DNA from: Roseateles_E cavernae | GTDB lineage: Bacteria > Pseudomonadota > Gammaproteobacteria > Burkholderiales > Burkholderiaceae_C | DNA length: 64,000 nt | Direction of reading: 5' to 3' | Assembly: GCF_040187885.1 (NCBI RefSeq) | Contig: NZ_JBDPLH010000002.1 | Coordinates: 733,737-797,736 of the forward strand | Shown here: in pieces, positions 27,486 through 36,788 of the stretch | Layout: each line of letters begins with the position of its first letter | How positions within the stretch are numbered: the first letter of the stretch is position 1 | Program-made: the position numbers and the translations under genes | Notes under the pieces: generated by a model | The model's input: the letters and a program-made list of their open reading frames with translations, nothing else | What the model was told of the DNA's origin: nothing | The model's database searches: none

Positions 27486-29579
27486 ATGACAGCTACTTAC
27501 GAAGTCCGCGGCAATGTTGCCGTGATCACCTTGAGCAACCCGCCGGTCAACGGACTGGGCTATGACACCCGCAAGGCCACCGCCGCCGGCATCGAGCAGG
27601 CCGAGAACGATGCGGCCGTGCAGGCCATCGTGATCACCGGGGCCGGCAAGGCATTCTCCGGCGGCGCCGACATCAAGGAATTCGGCAGCCCCAAGGCCTT
27701 GGCCGAGCCGAACCTGCTGAGCCTGATCGCCGTGGTGGAAAACTGCAGCAAGCCGGTCGTCGCCGCGATTCACACGGTCTGCATGGGCGGCGGCCTGGAG
27801 CTGTCGCTGGGCTGCCATTACCGTGTCGCCTCGCCGGGCGCCAAGATCGCGCTGCCGGAAGTGAAGCTGGGCCTGCTGCCCGGCGCCGGCGGCACGCAAC
27901 GCCTGCCGCGTGCCTTGGGTGTCGAGCCCGCGCTGAACATGATCGTCAGCGGCGAGCCGGTCGCCAGCGAGCTGCTCGCCCAGGTGCCTGGCCAGCAGCT
28001 GTTCCAGAAGATCATCGAGGGCGACCTGCTGACCGGTGCGATCGCCTTTGCGCAGGAAGTGGCAGAAAAGCGTCCGCTGCCCAAGGTGCGCGAGCTGAAA
28101 GCCCGCCATGCCGACCCGGAAGCCTACTTCCAGTTCGCTCGCAATATGGTCGGCGGCATGAGCAAGAACTTCCCGGCGCCGCTGCGCTGCCTGGAAGCGG
28201 TGGCTGCTTCGGTCAAGCTGAAGTTCGATGACGGCATGAAGGCCGAGCGCGAGGGCTTTGCCGCGCTGATGCTGACGCCGGAGTCCAAGGCCCTGCGCCA
28301 TGCCTTCTTCGCCGAGCGCGCCGCCAGCAAGATAGCCGATGTGCCCGAGGACACGCCCACCCGCAAGATCGAGAAGGTGGCCGTGATCGGCGCCGGCACG
28401 ATGGGCGGCGGCATCAGCATGAACTTCCTGAACGCCGGCATCCCGGTGACGATGCTCGAGACCAAGCAGGAAGCGCTCGACCGCGGCGTTGCAACCATCA
28501 AGAAGAACTACGAGGCCCAGGTCAAGAAGGGCAAGCTCAAGGAAGACAAGTACCAGCAGCGTATGGCCTTGCTCAGCACCACCTTGAACTATGCCGACAT
28601 CGGCTCGGCCGACCTGGTCATCGAGGCGGTGTTCGAGGAGCTGTCGGTCAAGGAGGCGGTGTTCAAGCAGCTCGACGAGGTGATGAAGCCCGGCGCGATC
28701 CTGGCCTCGAACACCTCGACCTTGGACGTCAACAAGATCGCGAACTTCACCAAGCGCCCGCAAGATGTCGTGGGCATGCACTTCTTCAGCCCGGCCAATG
28801 TGATGAAGCTGCTGGAGGTGGTGCGCGGTGCGGCCACGGCCAAGGATGTGCTGGCCACCGTGATGCAGCTGGCCAAGAAGATCAAGAAGACGGCCGTGGT
28901 CTCGGGCGTCTGCGACGGCTTCATCGGCAACCGCATGATCGAGCAGTACAGCCGCCAGGCCGGCTTCCTGCTGGACGAGGGTTGCTCGCCCCAGCAAGTC
29001 GACAAGGCGGCCGAGAAATTCGGCTTTGCGATGGGCCCGTTCCGCATGGGCGATCTGGCCGGCAACGACATCGGCTGGGCCATCCGCAAGCGCCGCTATC
29101 AAGAGAAACCGAATCTGCGCTACTCCAAGAGCGCCGACCTGCTCTGCGAGCTGGGCCGTTACGGCCAGAAGACCCAGGCCGGCTGGTACGACTACCAGAC
29201 GGGCAAGCGGGACGCGATCCCGTCGCCGGTGGTGGGCGAGATGCTGGACAAGCACCGCGCCGCCCTGGGCATCACGCCGCGCCAGATCAGCGACGAGGAG
29301 ATCGTGCACCGCCTGGTGTTCGCGCTGGTCAACGAGGCCGCCCATCTGCTGGAAGAGGGCATCGCCCAGCGCGCGTCGGACGTGGACATGGTTTACCTGA
29401 CCGGCTACGGCTTCCCGCTGTGGCGCGGCGGCCCGATGTGCTATGCCGACACCGTCGGCCTGTTCAACGTCGTACAGGCGATGAAGCGCTTTGCCAAGAA
29501 CCCGCTCGATGACGCGAAGTTCTGGGAGCCAGCGCCGCTGATCAAGCGCCTGGTCGCCGAAGGCAAGTCCTTCTCCTGA
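27486..29579 (+). CDS. Multifunctional enoyl-CoA hydratase / 3-hydroxyacyl-CoA dehydrogenase
   Basis: 697 residues. The N-terminal crotonase domain (1-190) has the oxyanion region FSGGADIKEF and both catalytic glutamates (MGGGLELS and LPEVKLGLLPGAGGTQRLP). The dehydrogenase part has the NAD-binding GAGTMGGGIS (about residue 302), SNTSTLDVNKIA and GMHFFSPANVMKLLEVV, and a duplicated C-terminal helical domain (MGPFRMGDLAGNDIGW; GYGFPLWRGGPMCYADTVG). It catalyses hydration and oxidation in fatty acid beta-oxidation, like FadB/FadJ. It is the first gene of a six-gene operon with thiolase, thioesterases, acyl-CoA dehydrogenase and SDR, and a palindromic operator lies just upstream. Confidence 0.94.
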   Translation: MTATYEVRGNVAVITLSNPPVNGLGYDTRKATAAGIEQAENDAAVQAIVITGAGKAFSGGADIKEFGSPKALAEPNLLSLIAVVENCSKPVVAAIHTVCMGGGLELSLGCHYRVASPGAKIALPEVKLGLLPGAGGTQRLPRALGVEPALNMIVSGEPVASELLAQVPGQQLFQKIIEGDLLTGAIAFAQEVAEKRPLPKVRELKARHADPEAYFQFARNMVGGMSKNFPAPLRCLEAVAASVKLKFDDGMKAEREGFAALMLTPESKALRHAFFAERAASKIADVPEDTPTRKIEKVAVIGAGTMGGGISMNFLNAGIPVTMLETKQEALDRGVATIKKNYEAQVKKGKLKEDKYQQRMALLSTTLNYADIGSADLVIEAVFEELSVKEAVFKQLDEVMKPGAILASNTSTLDVNKIANFTKRPQDVVGMHFFSPANVMKLLEVVRGAATAKDVLATVMQLAKKIKKTAVVSGVCDGFIGNRMIEQYSRQAGFLLDEGCSPQQVDKAAEKFGFAMGPFRMGDLAGNDIGWAIRKRRYQEKPNLRYSKSADLLCELGRYGQKTQAGWYDYQTGKRDAIPSPVVGEMLDKHRAALGITPRQISDEEIVHRLVFALVNEAAHLLEEGIAQRASDVDMVYLTGYGFPLWRGGPMCYADTVGLFNVVQAMKRFAKNPLDDAKFWEPAPLIKRLVAEGKSFS

Positions 29580-29605
29580 AACCCTCTTCCTAGCGAGTTG
29601 CAATC

Positions 29606-30781
29606 ATGAGCAAAGCAGTCATCGTCTCCACCGCACGCACGCCGCTGGCCAAGAGCTGGAAGGGCGCCTTCAACATGACCCATGGCGCGACCCTGGGCGG
29701 CCATGCCGTCAAGGCCGCCGTCGAGCGCGCCGGCATCGAGGCCGGCGCCATCGAGGATGTGCTGATGGGTTGCGCCACGCCCGAGGGCGCGACCGGCGGC
29801 AATATCGCGCGCCAGATCGTGCTGCGCGCCGGTCTGCCGATCACGGTGTCGGGCGTCACCATCAACCGTTTCTGTTCCTCGGGCCTGCAGACCATTGCGA
29901 TGGCTGCGCAGCGCGTCATCGCCGGTGAGGGCGATGTCTATGTGGCCGGCGGCGTCGAGAGCATCTCCTGCGTGCAGAACGAGGCGAACCGCCATATGTA
30001 TGCCGACACCTGGCTGGTCAAGCACAAGCCGGAGATCTACTGGTCGATGCTGCAGACCGCCGAGCAGGTGGCCAAGCGCTACAACATCGGCCGCGAACGC
30101 ATGGATCAGTACGGTGCGGCCAGCCAGCAAAAGGCCTGCGCCGCCCAGGCCGCCGGCAAGTTCGCCGACGAGCTGATCAGCGTCACGACGACCATGGGCG
30201 TGGCCGACAAGGTGATGGGCCTGATGAGCAAGGAAGTGACGATCAGCGCCGACGAAGGTCTGCGCGAAGGCACGACCTATGACGGCATCAAGGACCTGCG
30301 CTCGGCCCTGCCGGGCGGTCTGATCTCGGCCGGCAACGCCAGCCAATTTTCAGACGGCGCCGGTGCCTGTGTGGTGGTCAGCGAGCAGTACGCCGAGAGC
30401 CACGGCCTGAAGCCGCTGGGCCGCTTCCTCGGCTTTGCGGTGGCCGGCTGCGAGCCCGACGAGATGGGCATAGGCCCGGTGTTCGCGGTGCCCAAGGTCT
30501 TGAAGAAGCTGGGCCTGACGGTGGCCGACATCGATCTGTGGGAGCTCAACGAGGCCTTCGCGGTGCAGGTGCTGTACTGCGCCGACACCTTGGGCATCCC
30601 GATGGACCGCCTGAATGTCAACGGCGGCGCGATCGCGGTGGGCCATCCCTACGGCGTCTCGGGCCAACGCCTGACCGGCCATGCGCTGATCGAAGGCAAA
30701 CGCCGCGGCGCCAAGAAGGTGTGCGTGACCATGTGCATCGGTGGCGGCATGGGCGCAGCCGGCGTGTTCGAGGTGCTGTGA
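29606..30781 (+). CDS. Acetyl-CoA C-acyltransferase (thiolase)
   Basis: 391 residues. Nucleophile Cys in NRFCSSGLQT, catalytic His in GHPYGVSGQR and second Cys in CIGGGMGAAGVF define a degradative thiolase. It cleaves 3-ketoacyl-CoA to acetyl-CoA and a shortened acyl-CoA, the last beta-oxidation step. It follows the multifunctional enzyme by 26 bp and overlaps the next GTG start, consistent with one operon. Note GHPYG in place of the more common GHPLG. Confidence 0.95.
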   Translation: MSKAVIVSTARTPLAKSWKGAFNMTHGATLGGHAVKAAVERAGIEAGAIEDVLMGCATPEGATGGNIARQIVLRAGLPITVSGVTINRFCSSGLQTIAMAAQRVIAGEGDVYVAGGVESISCVQNEANRHMYADTWLVKHKPEIYWSMLQTAEQVAKRYNIGRERMDQYGAASQQKACAAQAAGKFADELISVTTTMGVADKVMGLMSKEVTISADEGLREGTTYDGIKDLRSALPGGLISAGNASQFSDGAGACVVVSEQYAESHGLKPLGRFLGFAVAGCEPDEMGIGPVFAVPKVLKKLGLTVADIDLWELNEAFAVQVLYCADTLGIPMDRLNVNGGAIAVGHPYGVSGQRLTGHALIEGKRRGAKKVCVTMCIGGGMGAAGVFEVL

Positions 30782-31200
30782 ACATCGACCTCGATACCCT
30801 GCGCGGCTTCTTCCGCAGCGCACCCTTCATGGTGGACCTGGGTGTCGAGCCGGTGGCGGTGCAGCAGGGGCGGGTCACGACCGAGTTGCTGCTGGCGCCG
30901 CGCCATCTGCAGCACACCGGCGTGGTCCATGCTGGCGTGCTGGCCTCGCTGGCCGACCACAGCATGGGCGCGGCGGCGCAGGTGATGACGCCGGACGGCC
31001 ACTGGATCCTGACGGCCGAGTTCAAGACCAATCTGCTGCGTGGCGCGCGTGGCGACAAGCTGGTCTGCGAGGCCTGGGTGCTCAAGCCCGGCCGGCAGAT
31101 CATGTTCACCGAGGCCGAGGTGTATGCGGTGGCGGCCGATGGCCAGCGCCAGCTCTGCGTCAAGGCCTCCGGAACGATGGCCGTGACCAAGACCAACTAA
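30778..31200 (+). CDS. PaaI-family thioesterase (hotdog fold)
   Basis: 140 residues from a GTG start that overlaps the thiolase stop. The hotdog motif HTGVVHAGVLASLADHSMGAAA carries the active-site HAG...D pattern of PaaI-type acyl-CoA thioesterases, followed by AEFKTNLLRGARGDKLVCEA. It probably releases CoA from stalled or overflow beta-oxidation intermediates. A second, more divergent hotdog gene closes the operon at 33897. Confidence 0.88.
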   Translation: MNIDLDTLRGFFRSAPFMVDLGVEPVAVQQGRVTTELLLAPRHLQHTGVVHAGVLASLADHSMGAAAQVMTPDGHWILTAEFKTNLLRGARGDKLVCEAWVLKPGRQIMFTEAEVYAVAADGQRQLCVKASGTMAVTKTN

Positions 31201-31216
31201 CGACAAGGAGGCTGCC

Positions 31217-33067
31217 GTGAGTCAAGCGCTGAGCCAGACCCTGGATTTCCTGCTCTACGACTGGCTCAAGGTGCAGGACCTGAACGCGCGTGAGCGCTTT
31301 GCCGACCATTCCCGCGAAACCTTCGATGCGGTGCTGGCCACCAGCGAGAAGATGGCTCGCGAGAAGTTCGCGCCCTTCAACCGCCTGGTCGATACGCAGG
31401 AGCCGCATTTTGATGGCGAGCGCGTGCATCTGCCCGAGGCCACCCATGCGGCGATGGCGGCCTTTGCCGAATCCGGCCTGCTGGCCGCCAGCCAGGACTA
31501 CGAGATCGGCGGCATGCAGCTGCCCTGCGTGGTCGAGATGGCGGCCACCTCCTTCTTCAGCAAGGCCAGCGTCGCGATGAGCGGTTACGCGATGCTGACC
31601 AAGGGCAATGCCGGCCTGCTGATGGCCCATGGCAGCGAGTTGCAAAAGGAAGTGTTCGCGAAAAACGAGTTCGCCGGCCGCTGGTTCGGCACCATGTGCC
31701 TGAGCGAGCCGCAGGCCGGGTCCTCGCTGTCCGATGTGTCGACGCGGGCCGAGCCGGACGGCGACGACCCCTTGGGCACGCGCTATCGGCTCAAGGGCAA
31801 CAAGATGTGGATTTCGGGCGGCGAGCACGAGCTGAGCGAGAACATCATCCACCTAGTGCTGGCCAAGATCCCCGGCCCCGACGGCAAGCTGGTGCCTGGC
31901 ACGCGCGGCATCTCGCTCTTCATCGTGCCGAAGAAAATGGTCGATGCCTCGGGCCGGCTGACCGGCGAGCGCAACGACGTCGCGCTGGCCGGCCTGAACC
32001 ACAAGCTGGGCTATCGCGGCACGACCAACTGCCTGCTGAATTTCGGCGAGGGCAAGTTCCTGCCTCGCAGCAAGCCGGGCGATCCCGAGAGCAGCGCCCG
32101 ACCGGGCGCTGTGGGCTATCTGGTCGGCGAGCCCGGCCAGGGCCTGCAGTGCATGTTCCATATGATGAACGAGGCCCGCATCGGTGTCGGCCTCGGCGCC
32201 GTGATGCTGGGCTACGCCGGCTATGAGGCCAGCCTGGAATACGCCCGCCAGCGGCCTCAGGGCAGGGCTGTCACCGGCAAAGGCCCCGGCGGCAAGGACG
32301 CCGCCGCCCCGCAACTCCCCATCATCGAACACGCCGACGTCAAGCGCATGCTGCTGGCGCAGAAGAGCTATGTCGAGGGCGGGCTGGCGCTGGAGCTGTA
32401 TTGCGCGCGCCTGGTCGACGAGCTGAACAGCGGCGCGCCCGAGGCCGCGGCCGAGGCCAGGCTGCTGCTGGAGGTGCTGACCCCGATCGCGAAGAGCTGG
32501 CCCAGCGAATGGTGTCTGGAGGCCAACTCGCTGGCCATCCAGGTGCTGGGCGGCTACGGCTACACGCGCGATTTCCCGGTCGAGCAGCACTGGCGCGACA
32601 ACCGCCTGAACATGATCCACGAGGGCACGCACGGCATCCAGGGCCTGGACCTGCTGGGCCGCAAGGTGGTGATGAATGGCGGCGCGGCTCTGCTGGCCCT
32701 GGCCGCGCGCATCAACAGCACCATCGAGGCCGCCGTGCAGCAGCCCGCGCTGGCCGAGCAGGGCAACCAGCTGGCGGCCGCGCTCGCCAAGCTGGGCCGT
32801 GCCACCAAGAACGCCTGGGCCACCGGCAATCCCGAGGAAGCGCTGGCCAATGCCACGCCCTATCTGCAGGCCTTCGGCCATGTGGTGCTGGCCTGGCTGT
32901 GGCTGGACCTGAGCCTCAGCGCTGCAGGCCCCTCGGATTTTGCCCAGGGCAAGCGCGCGGCCGCGCGCTACTTTTATGCCTACGAGCTGCCCAAGATCGA
33001 TGCCTGGCTGGGCGTGGTCGGCAGCCGCGAGGCGCTGTGCCGCGAGATGCGGGACGGCTGGTTCTGA
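31217..33067 (+). CDS. Acyl-CoA dehydrogenase with C-terminal extension
   Basis: 616 residues, long for the family. It has the acyl-CoA dehydrogenase N-terminal domain, the FAD signature MCLSEPQAGSSLSDVST, KMWISGGEHELSENIIHL, and the C-terminal QVLGGYGYTRDFPVEQHWRDNRLNMIHEGTHGIQ region including the ring-contacting GGYGYT and the EGT catalytic area. An additional domain of about 130 residues follows, as in the DmdC/FadE-like long group. It introduces the 2,3-double bond, first step of beta-oxidation, passing electrons to ETF. GTG start with AAGGAGG at 31204. Confidence 0.93.
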   Translation: MSQALSQTLDFLLYDWLKVQDLNARERFADHSRETFDAVLATSEKMAREKFAPFNRLVDTQEPHFDGERVHLPEATHAAMAAFAESGLLAASQDYEIGGMQLPCVVEMAATSFFSKASVAMSGYAMLTKGNAGLLMAHGSELQKEVFAKNEFAGRWFGTMCLSEPQAGSSLSDVSTRAEPDGDDPLGTRYRLKGNKMWISGGEHELSENIIHLVLAKIPGPDGKLVPGTRGISLFIVPKKMVDASGRLTGERNDVALAGLNHKLGYRGTTNCLLNFGEGKFLPRSKPGDPESSARPGAVGYLVGEPGQGLQCMFHMMNEARIGVGLGAVMLGYAGYEASLEYARQRPQGRAVTGKGPGGKDAAAPQLPIIEHADVKRMLLAQKSYVEGGLALELYCARLVDELNSGAPEAAAEARLLLEVLTPIAKSWPSEWCLEANSLAIQVLGGYGYTRDFPVEQHWRDNRLNMIHEGTHGIQGLDLLGRKVVMNGGAALLALAARINSTIEAAVQQPALAEQGNQLAAALAKLGRATKNAWATGNPEEALANATPYLQAFGHVVLAWLWLDLSLSAAGPSDFAQGKRAAARYFYAYELPKIDAWLGVVGSREALCREMRDGWF

Positions 33068-33098
33068 GACAACCGAGACACAGACGGAGACACGAGCA

Positions 33099-33890
33099 AT
33101 GACACAACGCATCCAAGAACTGTTCGATCTGAGCGGCCAGGTGGCCCTGGTGACCGGCGGCTCGCGCGGCCTGGGCCTGCAGATCGCCGAGAGCCTGGGC
33201 GAGGCCGGGGCCAAGATCGTGCTGAGCTCGCGCAAGGCGGCTGATCTGGAGGAGGCCGTGGCCCTGCTGCAGGACCGGGGCATCGACGCCCGCTGGATCG
33301 CCGCCGATGCGGCCGACGAGGCCCAGGCACGCGGCATCGTCACGCAGACCATGGAGCGGCTCGGCCAGATCGACATCCTGGTCAATAACGCCGGTGCCAG
33401 CTGGGGCGCGCCGGCCGAGGAGCATCCGCTCGAGGCCTGGGACAAGGTGATGAACCTGAACATCCGCAGCCTCTTCGTGATGAGCCAGGAGGCCGCGAAG
33501 CAGAGCATGATTCCGCGCCGCTACGGCCGCATCATCAATATCGCGTCGATTGCCGGCCTGTCGGGCAACTCGGCGGTGATGAAGACCATCGCCTACAACA
33601 CCAGCAAGGGCGCGGCGGTCAACTTCACCCGCGCGCTGGCCGGCGAGTGGGGCCCTTACGGCATCACGGTCAACGCGATCGCGCCGGGCTTCTTCCCCAG
33701 CAAGATGACCAAGGGCCTGCTGGCCAGCATCGGCGAGGAGACCCTGGCCGCGCACGCCCCCTTGCGCCGCATCGGCGATGATGAAGACCTGAAGGGCGCC
33801 GCCCTGCTGTTCGCCTCGCGCGCCGGCAAGCACATCACCGGCCAGATCCTGGCGGTCGATGGCGGCGTCTCGGCCATTCACGGAACCTGA
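33099..33890 (+). CDS. SDR family oxidoreductase
   Basis: 263 residues. Classical short-chain dehydrogenase: cofactor motif TGGSRGLGLQ, NNAGAS, catalytic Ser in NIASIAGLS, YNTSK (Tyr-x-x-x-Lys) and the C-terminal GQILAVDGGVSA. It resembles 3-oxoacyl reductases and related acyl-modifying SDRs. Its position between acyl-CoA dehydrogenase and a thioesterase suggests a hydroxyacyl or ketoacyl substrate (inference). Confidence 0.9.
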   Translation: MTQRIQELFDLSGQVALVTGGSRGLGLQIAESLGEAGAKIVLSSRKAADLEEAVALLQDRGIDARWIAADAADEAQARGIVTQTMERLGQIDILVNNAGASWGAPAEEHPLEAWDKVMNLNIRSLFVMSQEAAKQSMIPRRYGRIINIASIAGLSGNSAVMKTIAYNTSKGAAVNFTRALAGEWGPYGITVNAIAPGFFPSKMTKGLLASIGEETLAAHAPLRRIGDDEDLKGAALLFASRAGKHITGQILAVDGGVSAIHGT

Positions 33891-33896
33891 TCGACG

Positions 33897-34358
33897 ATGA
33901 GTAGTAAAAAGCCCCCGCCGCCGCTGCAATTCCCCGTTCACATCCCCTTTGTCGAGCAGCTGGGGCTGGAGCTGCACAGCATGGGCGAGGGCGAGGCCGA
34001 GCTGCGGGTGGACCTGAAGGAGGCGCATCTGAACTCCTGGGAGGTGGCACATGGCGGTGTCATCATGACACTGCTGGATGTGGCGATGGCCCATGCGGCG
34101 CGCAGCATCCATCGCGATCAGCCGGGCTTCGGCCCCGGCGTCGTCACCATAGAGATGAAGACCTCCTTCATGCGCCCCGGCGAGGGCGAGCTGCGCGCGA
34201 TCGGCAAGCTCTTGCACCGCTCAACGACCATGGCCTTCTGCGAAGGCTCGGTACTGGGCGAGGACGGCAAGCTCTGCGCCCATGCCACCGGCACCTTCAA
34301 ATACCTGAAGGCCTTGCCAGGGCGCGGCCGCAGCCTGAAGACCCTGCAGCGCAGCTGA
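33897..34358 (+). CDS. PaaI-family thioesterase (hotdog fold), second copy
   Basis: 153 residues. The hotdog core NSWEVAHGGVIMTLLDVAMAHAA has the HGG...D active-site pattern, followed by TIEMKTSFMRPGEGELRAIGK. It is distinct from the 30778-31200 protein and starts six bases after the SDR stop. It closes the beta-oxidation operon, facing metE 12 bp away. Confidence 0.88.
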   Translation: MSSKKPPPPLQFPVHIPFVEQLGLELHSMGEGEAELRVDLKEAHLNSWEVAHGGVIMTLLDVAMAHAARSIHRDQPGFGPGVVTIEMKTSFMRPGEGELRAIGKLLHRSTTMAFCEGSVLGEDGKLCAHATGTFKYLKALPGRGRSLKTLQRS

Positions 34359-34370
34359 GGCGCGCGCTCC

Positions 34371-36680
34371 TCAGGCCAGCTCGGCGCGCAGGGTTACAGC
34401 GGCCTCGACCATGCGCCGCAGCGCAGCCTCGGTCTCGGGCCAGGCCCGGGTCTTCAGCCCGCAGTCCGGATTGACCCAGAGCTGCCGGGCCGGGATCACC
34501 TCGGCGGCCTTGCGCATCAGCCTCAGCATCTCGGCGCTGGACGGCACCCGCGGCGAGTGGATGTCGTAGACGCCCGGGCCGATCTCATTGGGGTACTTGA
34601 AGTCGCCGAAACCGCGCAGCAGCTCCATGTCCGAACGGCTGGTCTCGATGGTGATCACATCGGCGTCCATCGCGGCGATCTCGGGCAGGATGTCGTTGAA
34701 CTCCGAATAGCACATATGGGTGTGGATCTGGGTCTCGTCGCGCACCGCGCTGGCCGAGATGCGGAAGGCGCGCGCCGCCCAGTCCAGGTAATCGCGCCAC
34801 TGGGCGCGGCGCAGCGGCAGGCCCTCGCGGATGGCCGGCTCGTCGATCTGGATGATGGCGATGCCGGCGGCCTCGAGATCGGCCACCTCGTCGCGGATCG
34901 CCAGCGCGATCTGCAGCGCGGTGCTCGAGCGCGGCTGGTCGTCGCGCACGAAAGACCATTGCAGGATGGTGATCGGTCCGGTCAGCATGCCCTTCATCGG
35001 CTTGGGGGTCAGGCCTTGCGCATAGACTGTCCAGTCCACCGTCATCGCCTCGGGGCGCGCGACATCGCCATACAGCAGCGGCGGCTTGACGCAGCGCGAG
35101 CCATAGGACTGCACCCAGCCATTGGCGGTGAAGGCGAAGCCGTCGAGCTGCTCGCCGAAATACTCGACCATATCGTTGCGCTCGGCCTCGCCGTGCACCA
35201 GCACATCGATGCCCAGCGCTTCCTGCTGGGCCACGGCCAGCGCGATCTCGGCGCGCATCGCCGCGCGGTAGCCGGCCGCGTCGAGCTCGCCGCGCTTGAA
35301 GGCCGCACGGGCGGCGCGGATCGCGGCGGTCTGCGGGAAGGAGCCTATCGTGGTGGTCGGGTAGGCCGGCAGCTTCAGGCGCGCCTGCTGCGCCGCCTGG
35401 CGGGCCGGGAAGGGCGAGCGGCGGCGGTCGGCATCGGCCGGCAGCGCGGCCAGGCGCTGGCTCACCGCCGCATTGCGCACGCGCGGGCTGTGACGGCGCG
35501 CCGCCAGGGCCGCTCGGGCATCGGCCAGCTCGACCGCGACACTGGCCTGGTCGCCCCATAGCGCGCGCTCCAGCACGCGCAGCTCATCGAGCTTCTCGAC
35601 CGCGCCGGCCAGCCAGCTCTGCAGCTCGGGGTCGAGTGCAGCATCCTCGCGCAGGCTGAAGGGCACATGCAGCAGCGAGCAGGATGGCGCGATCCAGAGC
35701 CGGCCGCCGCGCAGCTCCTTGAGCTCGCGCAGCAGGGCCAGGGCCTGGTCGAGATTGCTGCGCCAGATATTGCGGCCGTCGATGATGCCCACCGACAGCT
35801 CGCGCTCGCGCGGCAGCCGGCGCGCCACCGCGAAGATCTCCTCGGGCGCGCGCACCGCATCGATATGCAGGCCGGCCACCGGCAGCTCGCAGGCCAGTGC
35901 CAGATTGCCCTGCAGCGGCGAGAAGTAGCTCGCCAGCAGGATCTGCTGCTCGCTGTGGGCCAGCGCCGCATAGGCCTGGCGCAGCGCGTCCTGCCAGGGC
36001 CGGTCCAGATCCAGGCCCAGCACCGGCTCGTCCAGCTGCACCCAGCTGACGCCGCGCGCCGCCAGCCGGTTCAGCAGCTCGGCATAGGCCGGCAGCAGGC
36101 GCTCCAGCAGGTCCAGGCGATCGAAGCCGGCCTGCTTGGACTTGCCCAGCCACAGCAGGCTGACCGGGCCCAGCAGCACGACCTTGACCGCCGCCGGCAG
36201 CGCGATGGCTTCGTCGACCTCGGCCAGCAATCGCTCGGCCTGCAGGCTGAACCGGGTCTGGGCATCGAACTCGGGCACCAGGTAGTGGTAGTTGCTGTCG
36301 AACCATTTGGTCATCTCCAGCGCGAAGGTCTCGGCCGGGGCGTGGGTGCAGCCCTCGTGGCCCTGGGTCGGCGCGATGCCGCGCGCCATCGTGAAATAGC
36401 GCTGCAGCGGCGCCTCCTGCCCCGAGAAGCCGAAGCGCGCCGGCTCGCAGCCGAACAGCTGGATATGGTTGGCGACCTGGTCGTAGTAGGCGAAGTCGCC
36501 CACCGTCACAAAGGCCAGGCCGGCCTTGATCTGCAGCGCCCAATGCCGCTGGCGCAAGGCCCGGCCGGTGGCTTCCAGCACCTGCGCATCGATCTCGCCG
36601 CGCCAATGCCGCTCCAGCGCCTGCTTCAGCTCGCGCTGCGCGCCCATGCGCGGAAAGCCGAGAATATGAGTCTTGATCAT
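34371..36680 (-). CDS. metE: 5-methyltetrahydropteroyltriglutamate--homocysteine S-methyltransferase
   Basis: 769 residues, cobalamin-independent methionine synthase. Two (beta/alpha)8 barrels: an N-terminal MetE/folate-binding barrel and a C-terminal catalytic barrel with zinc ligands in HTHMCYSEFNDI and NPDCGLKTR, and VQIDEP-type IIQIDEPAIREGL. It transfers the methyl group of methyltetrahydropteroylpolyglutamate to homocysteine. It is divergent from metR with MetR-type boxes in the gap, as in enteric bacteria and other Proteobacteria. Confidence 0.97.
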   Translation of the reverse strand: MIKTHILGFPRMGAQRELKQALERHWRGEIDAQVLEATGRALRQRHWALQIKAGLAFVTVGDFAYYDQVANHIQLFGCEPARFGFSGQEAPLQRYFTMARGIAPTQGHEGCTHAPAETFALEMTKWFDSNYHYLVPEFDAQTRFSLQAERLLAEVDEAIALPAAVKVVLLGPVSLLWLGKSKQAGFDRLDLLERLLPAYAELLNRLAARGVSWVQLDEPVLGLDLDRPWQDALRQAYAALAHSEQQILLASYFSPLQGNLALACELPVAGLHIDAVRAPEEIFAVARRLPRERELSVGIIDGRNIWRSNLDQALALLRELKELRGGRLWIAPSCSLLHVPFSLREDAALDPELQSWLAGAVEKLDELRVLERALWGDQASVAVELADARAALAARRHSPRVRNAAVSQRLAALPADADRRRSPFPARQAAQQARLKLPAYPTTTIGSFPQTAAIRAARAAFKRGELDAAGYRAAMRAEIALAVAQQEALGIDVLVHGEAERNDMVEYFGEQLDGFAFTANGWVQSYGSRCVKPPLLYGDVARPEAMTVDWTVYAQGLTPKPMKGMLTGPITILQWSFVRDDQPRSSTALQIALAIRDEVADLEAAGIAIIQIDEPAIREGLPLRRAQWRDYLDWAARAFRISASAVRDETQIHTHMCYSEFNDILPEIAAMDADVITIETSRSDMELLRGFGDFKYPNEIGPGVYDIHSPRVPSSAEMLRLMRKAAEVIPARQLWVNPDCGLKTRAWPETEAALRRMVEAAVTLRAELA

Positions 36681-36697
36681 GTTGTTTGTGATGACGG

Positions 36698-36710
36698 TGA
36701 ATTTGATTCG
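36698..36710. promoter_or_regulatory. MetR-like box proximal to metE
   Basis: TGAATTTGATTCG fits TGAA-N5-TTCA except the last base, and it sits 18 bp upstream of the metE start. It is flanked by GATGAC/GTCATC, giving a wider dyad. MetR with homocysteine is the expected activator of metE (known in enteric bacteria); here it is inferred. Confidence 0.55.
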
Positions 36711-36764
36711 TCATCATCGGCAAACCAGCTCTATGATTCAAACGAAACTTTCTTGTGATGACTC

Positions 36765-36777
36765 TGAATGTCATTCA
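36765..36777. promoter_or_regulatory. MetR box proximal to metR
   Basis: TGAATGTCATTCA is a perfect match to the MetR consensus TGAA-N5-TTCA. It lies 12 bp upstream of the preferred metR start (36789), fitting autorepression of metR. It overlaps alternative ATG codons at 36768 and 36777, an argument against those starts. Confidence 0.7.
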
Positions 36778-36788
36778 TGCACCAGGTC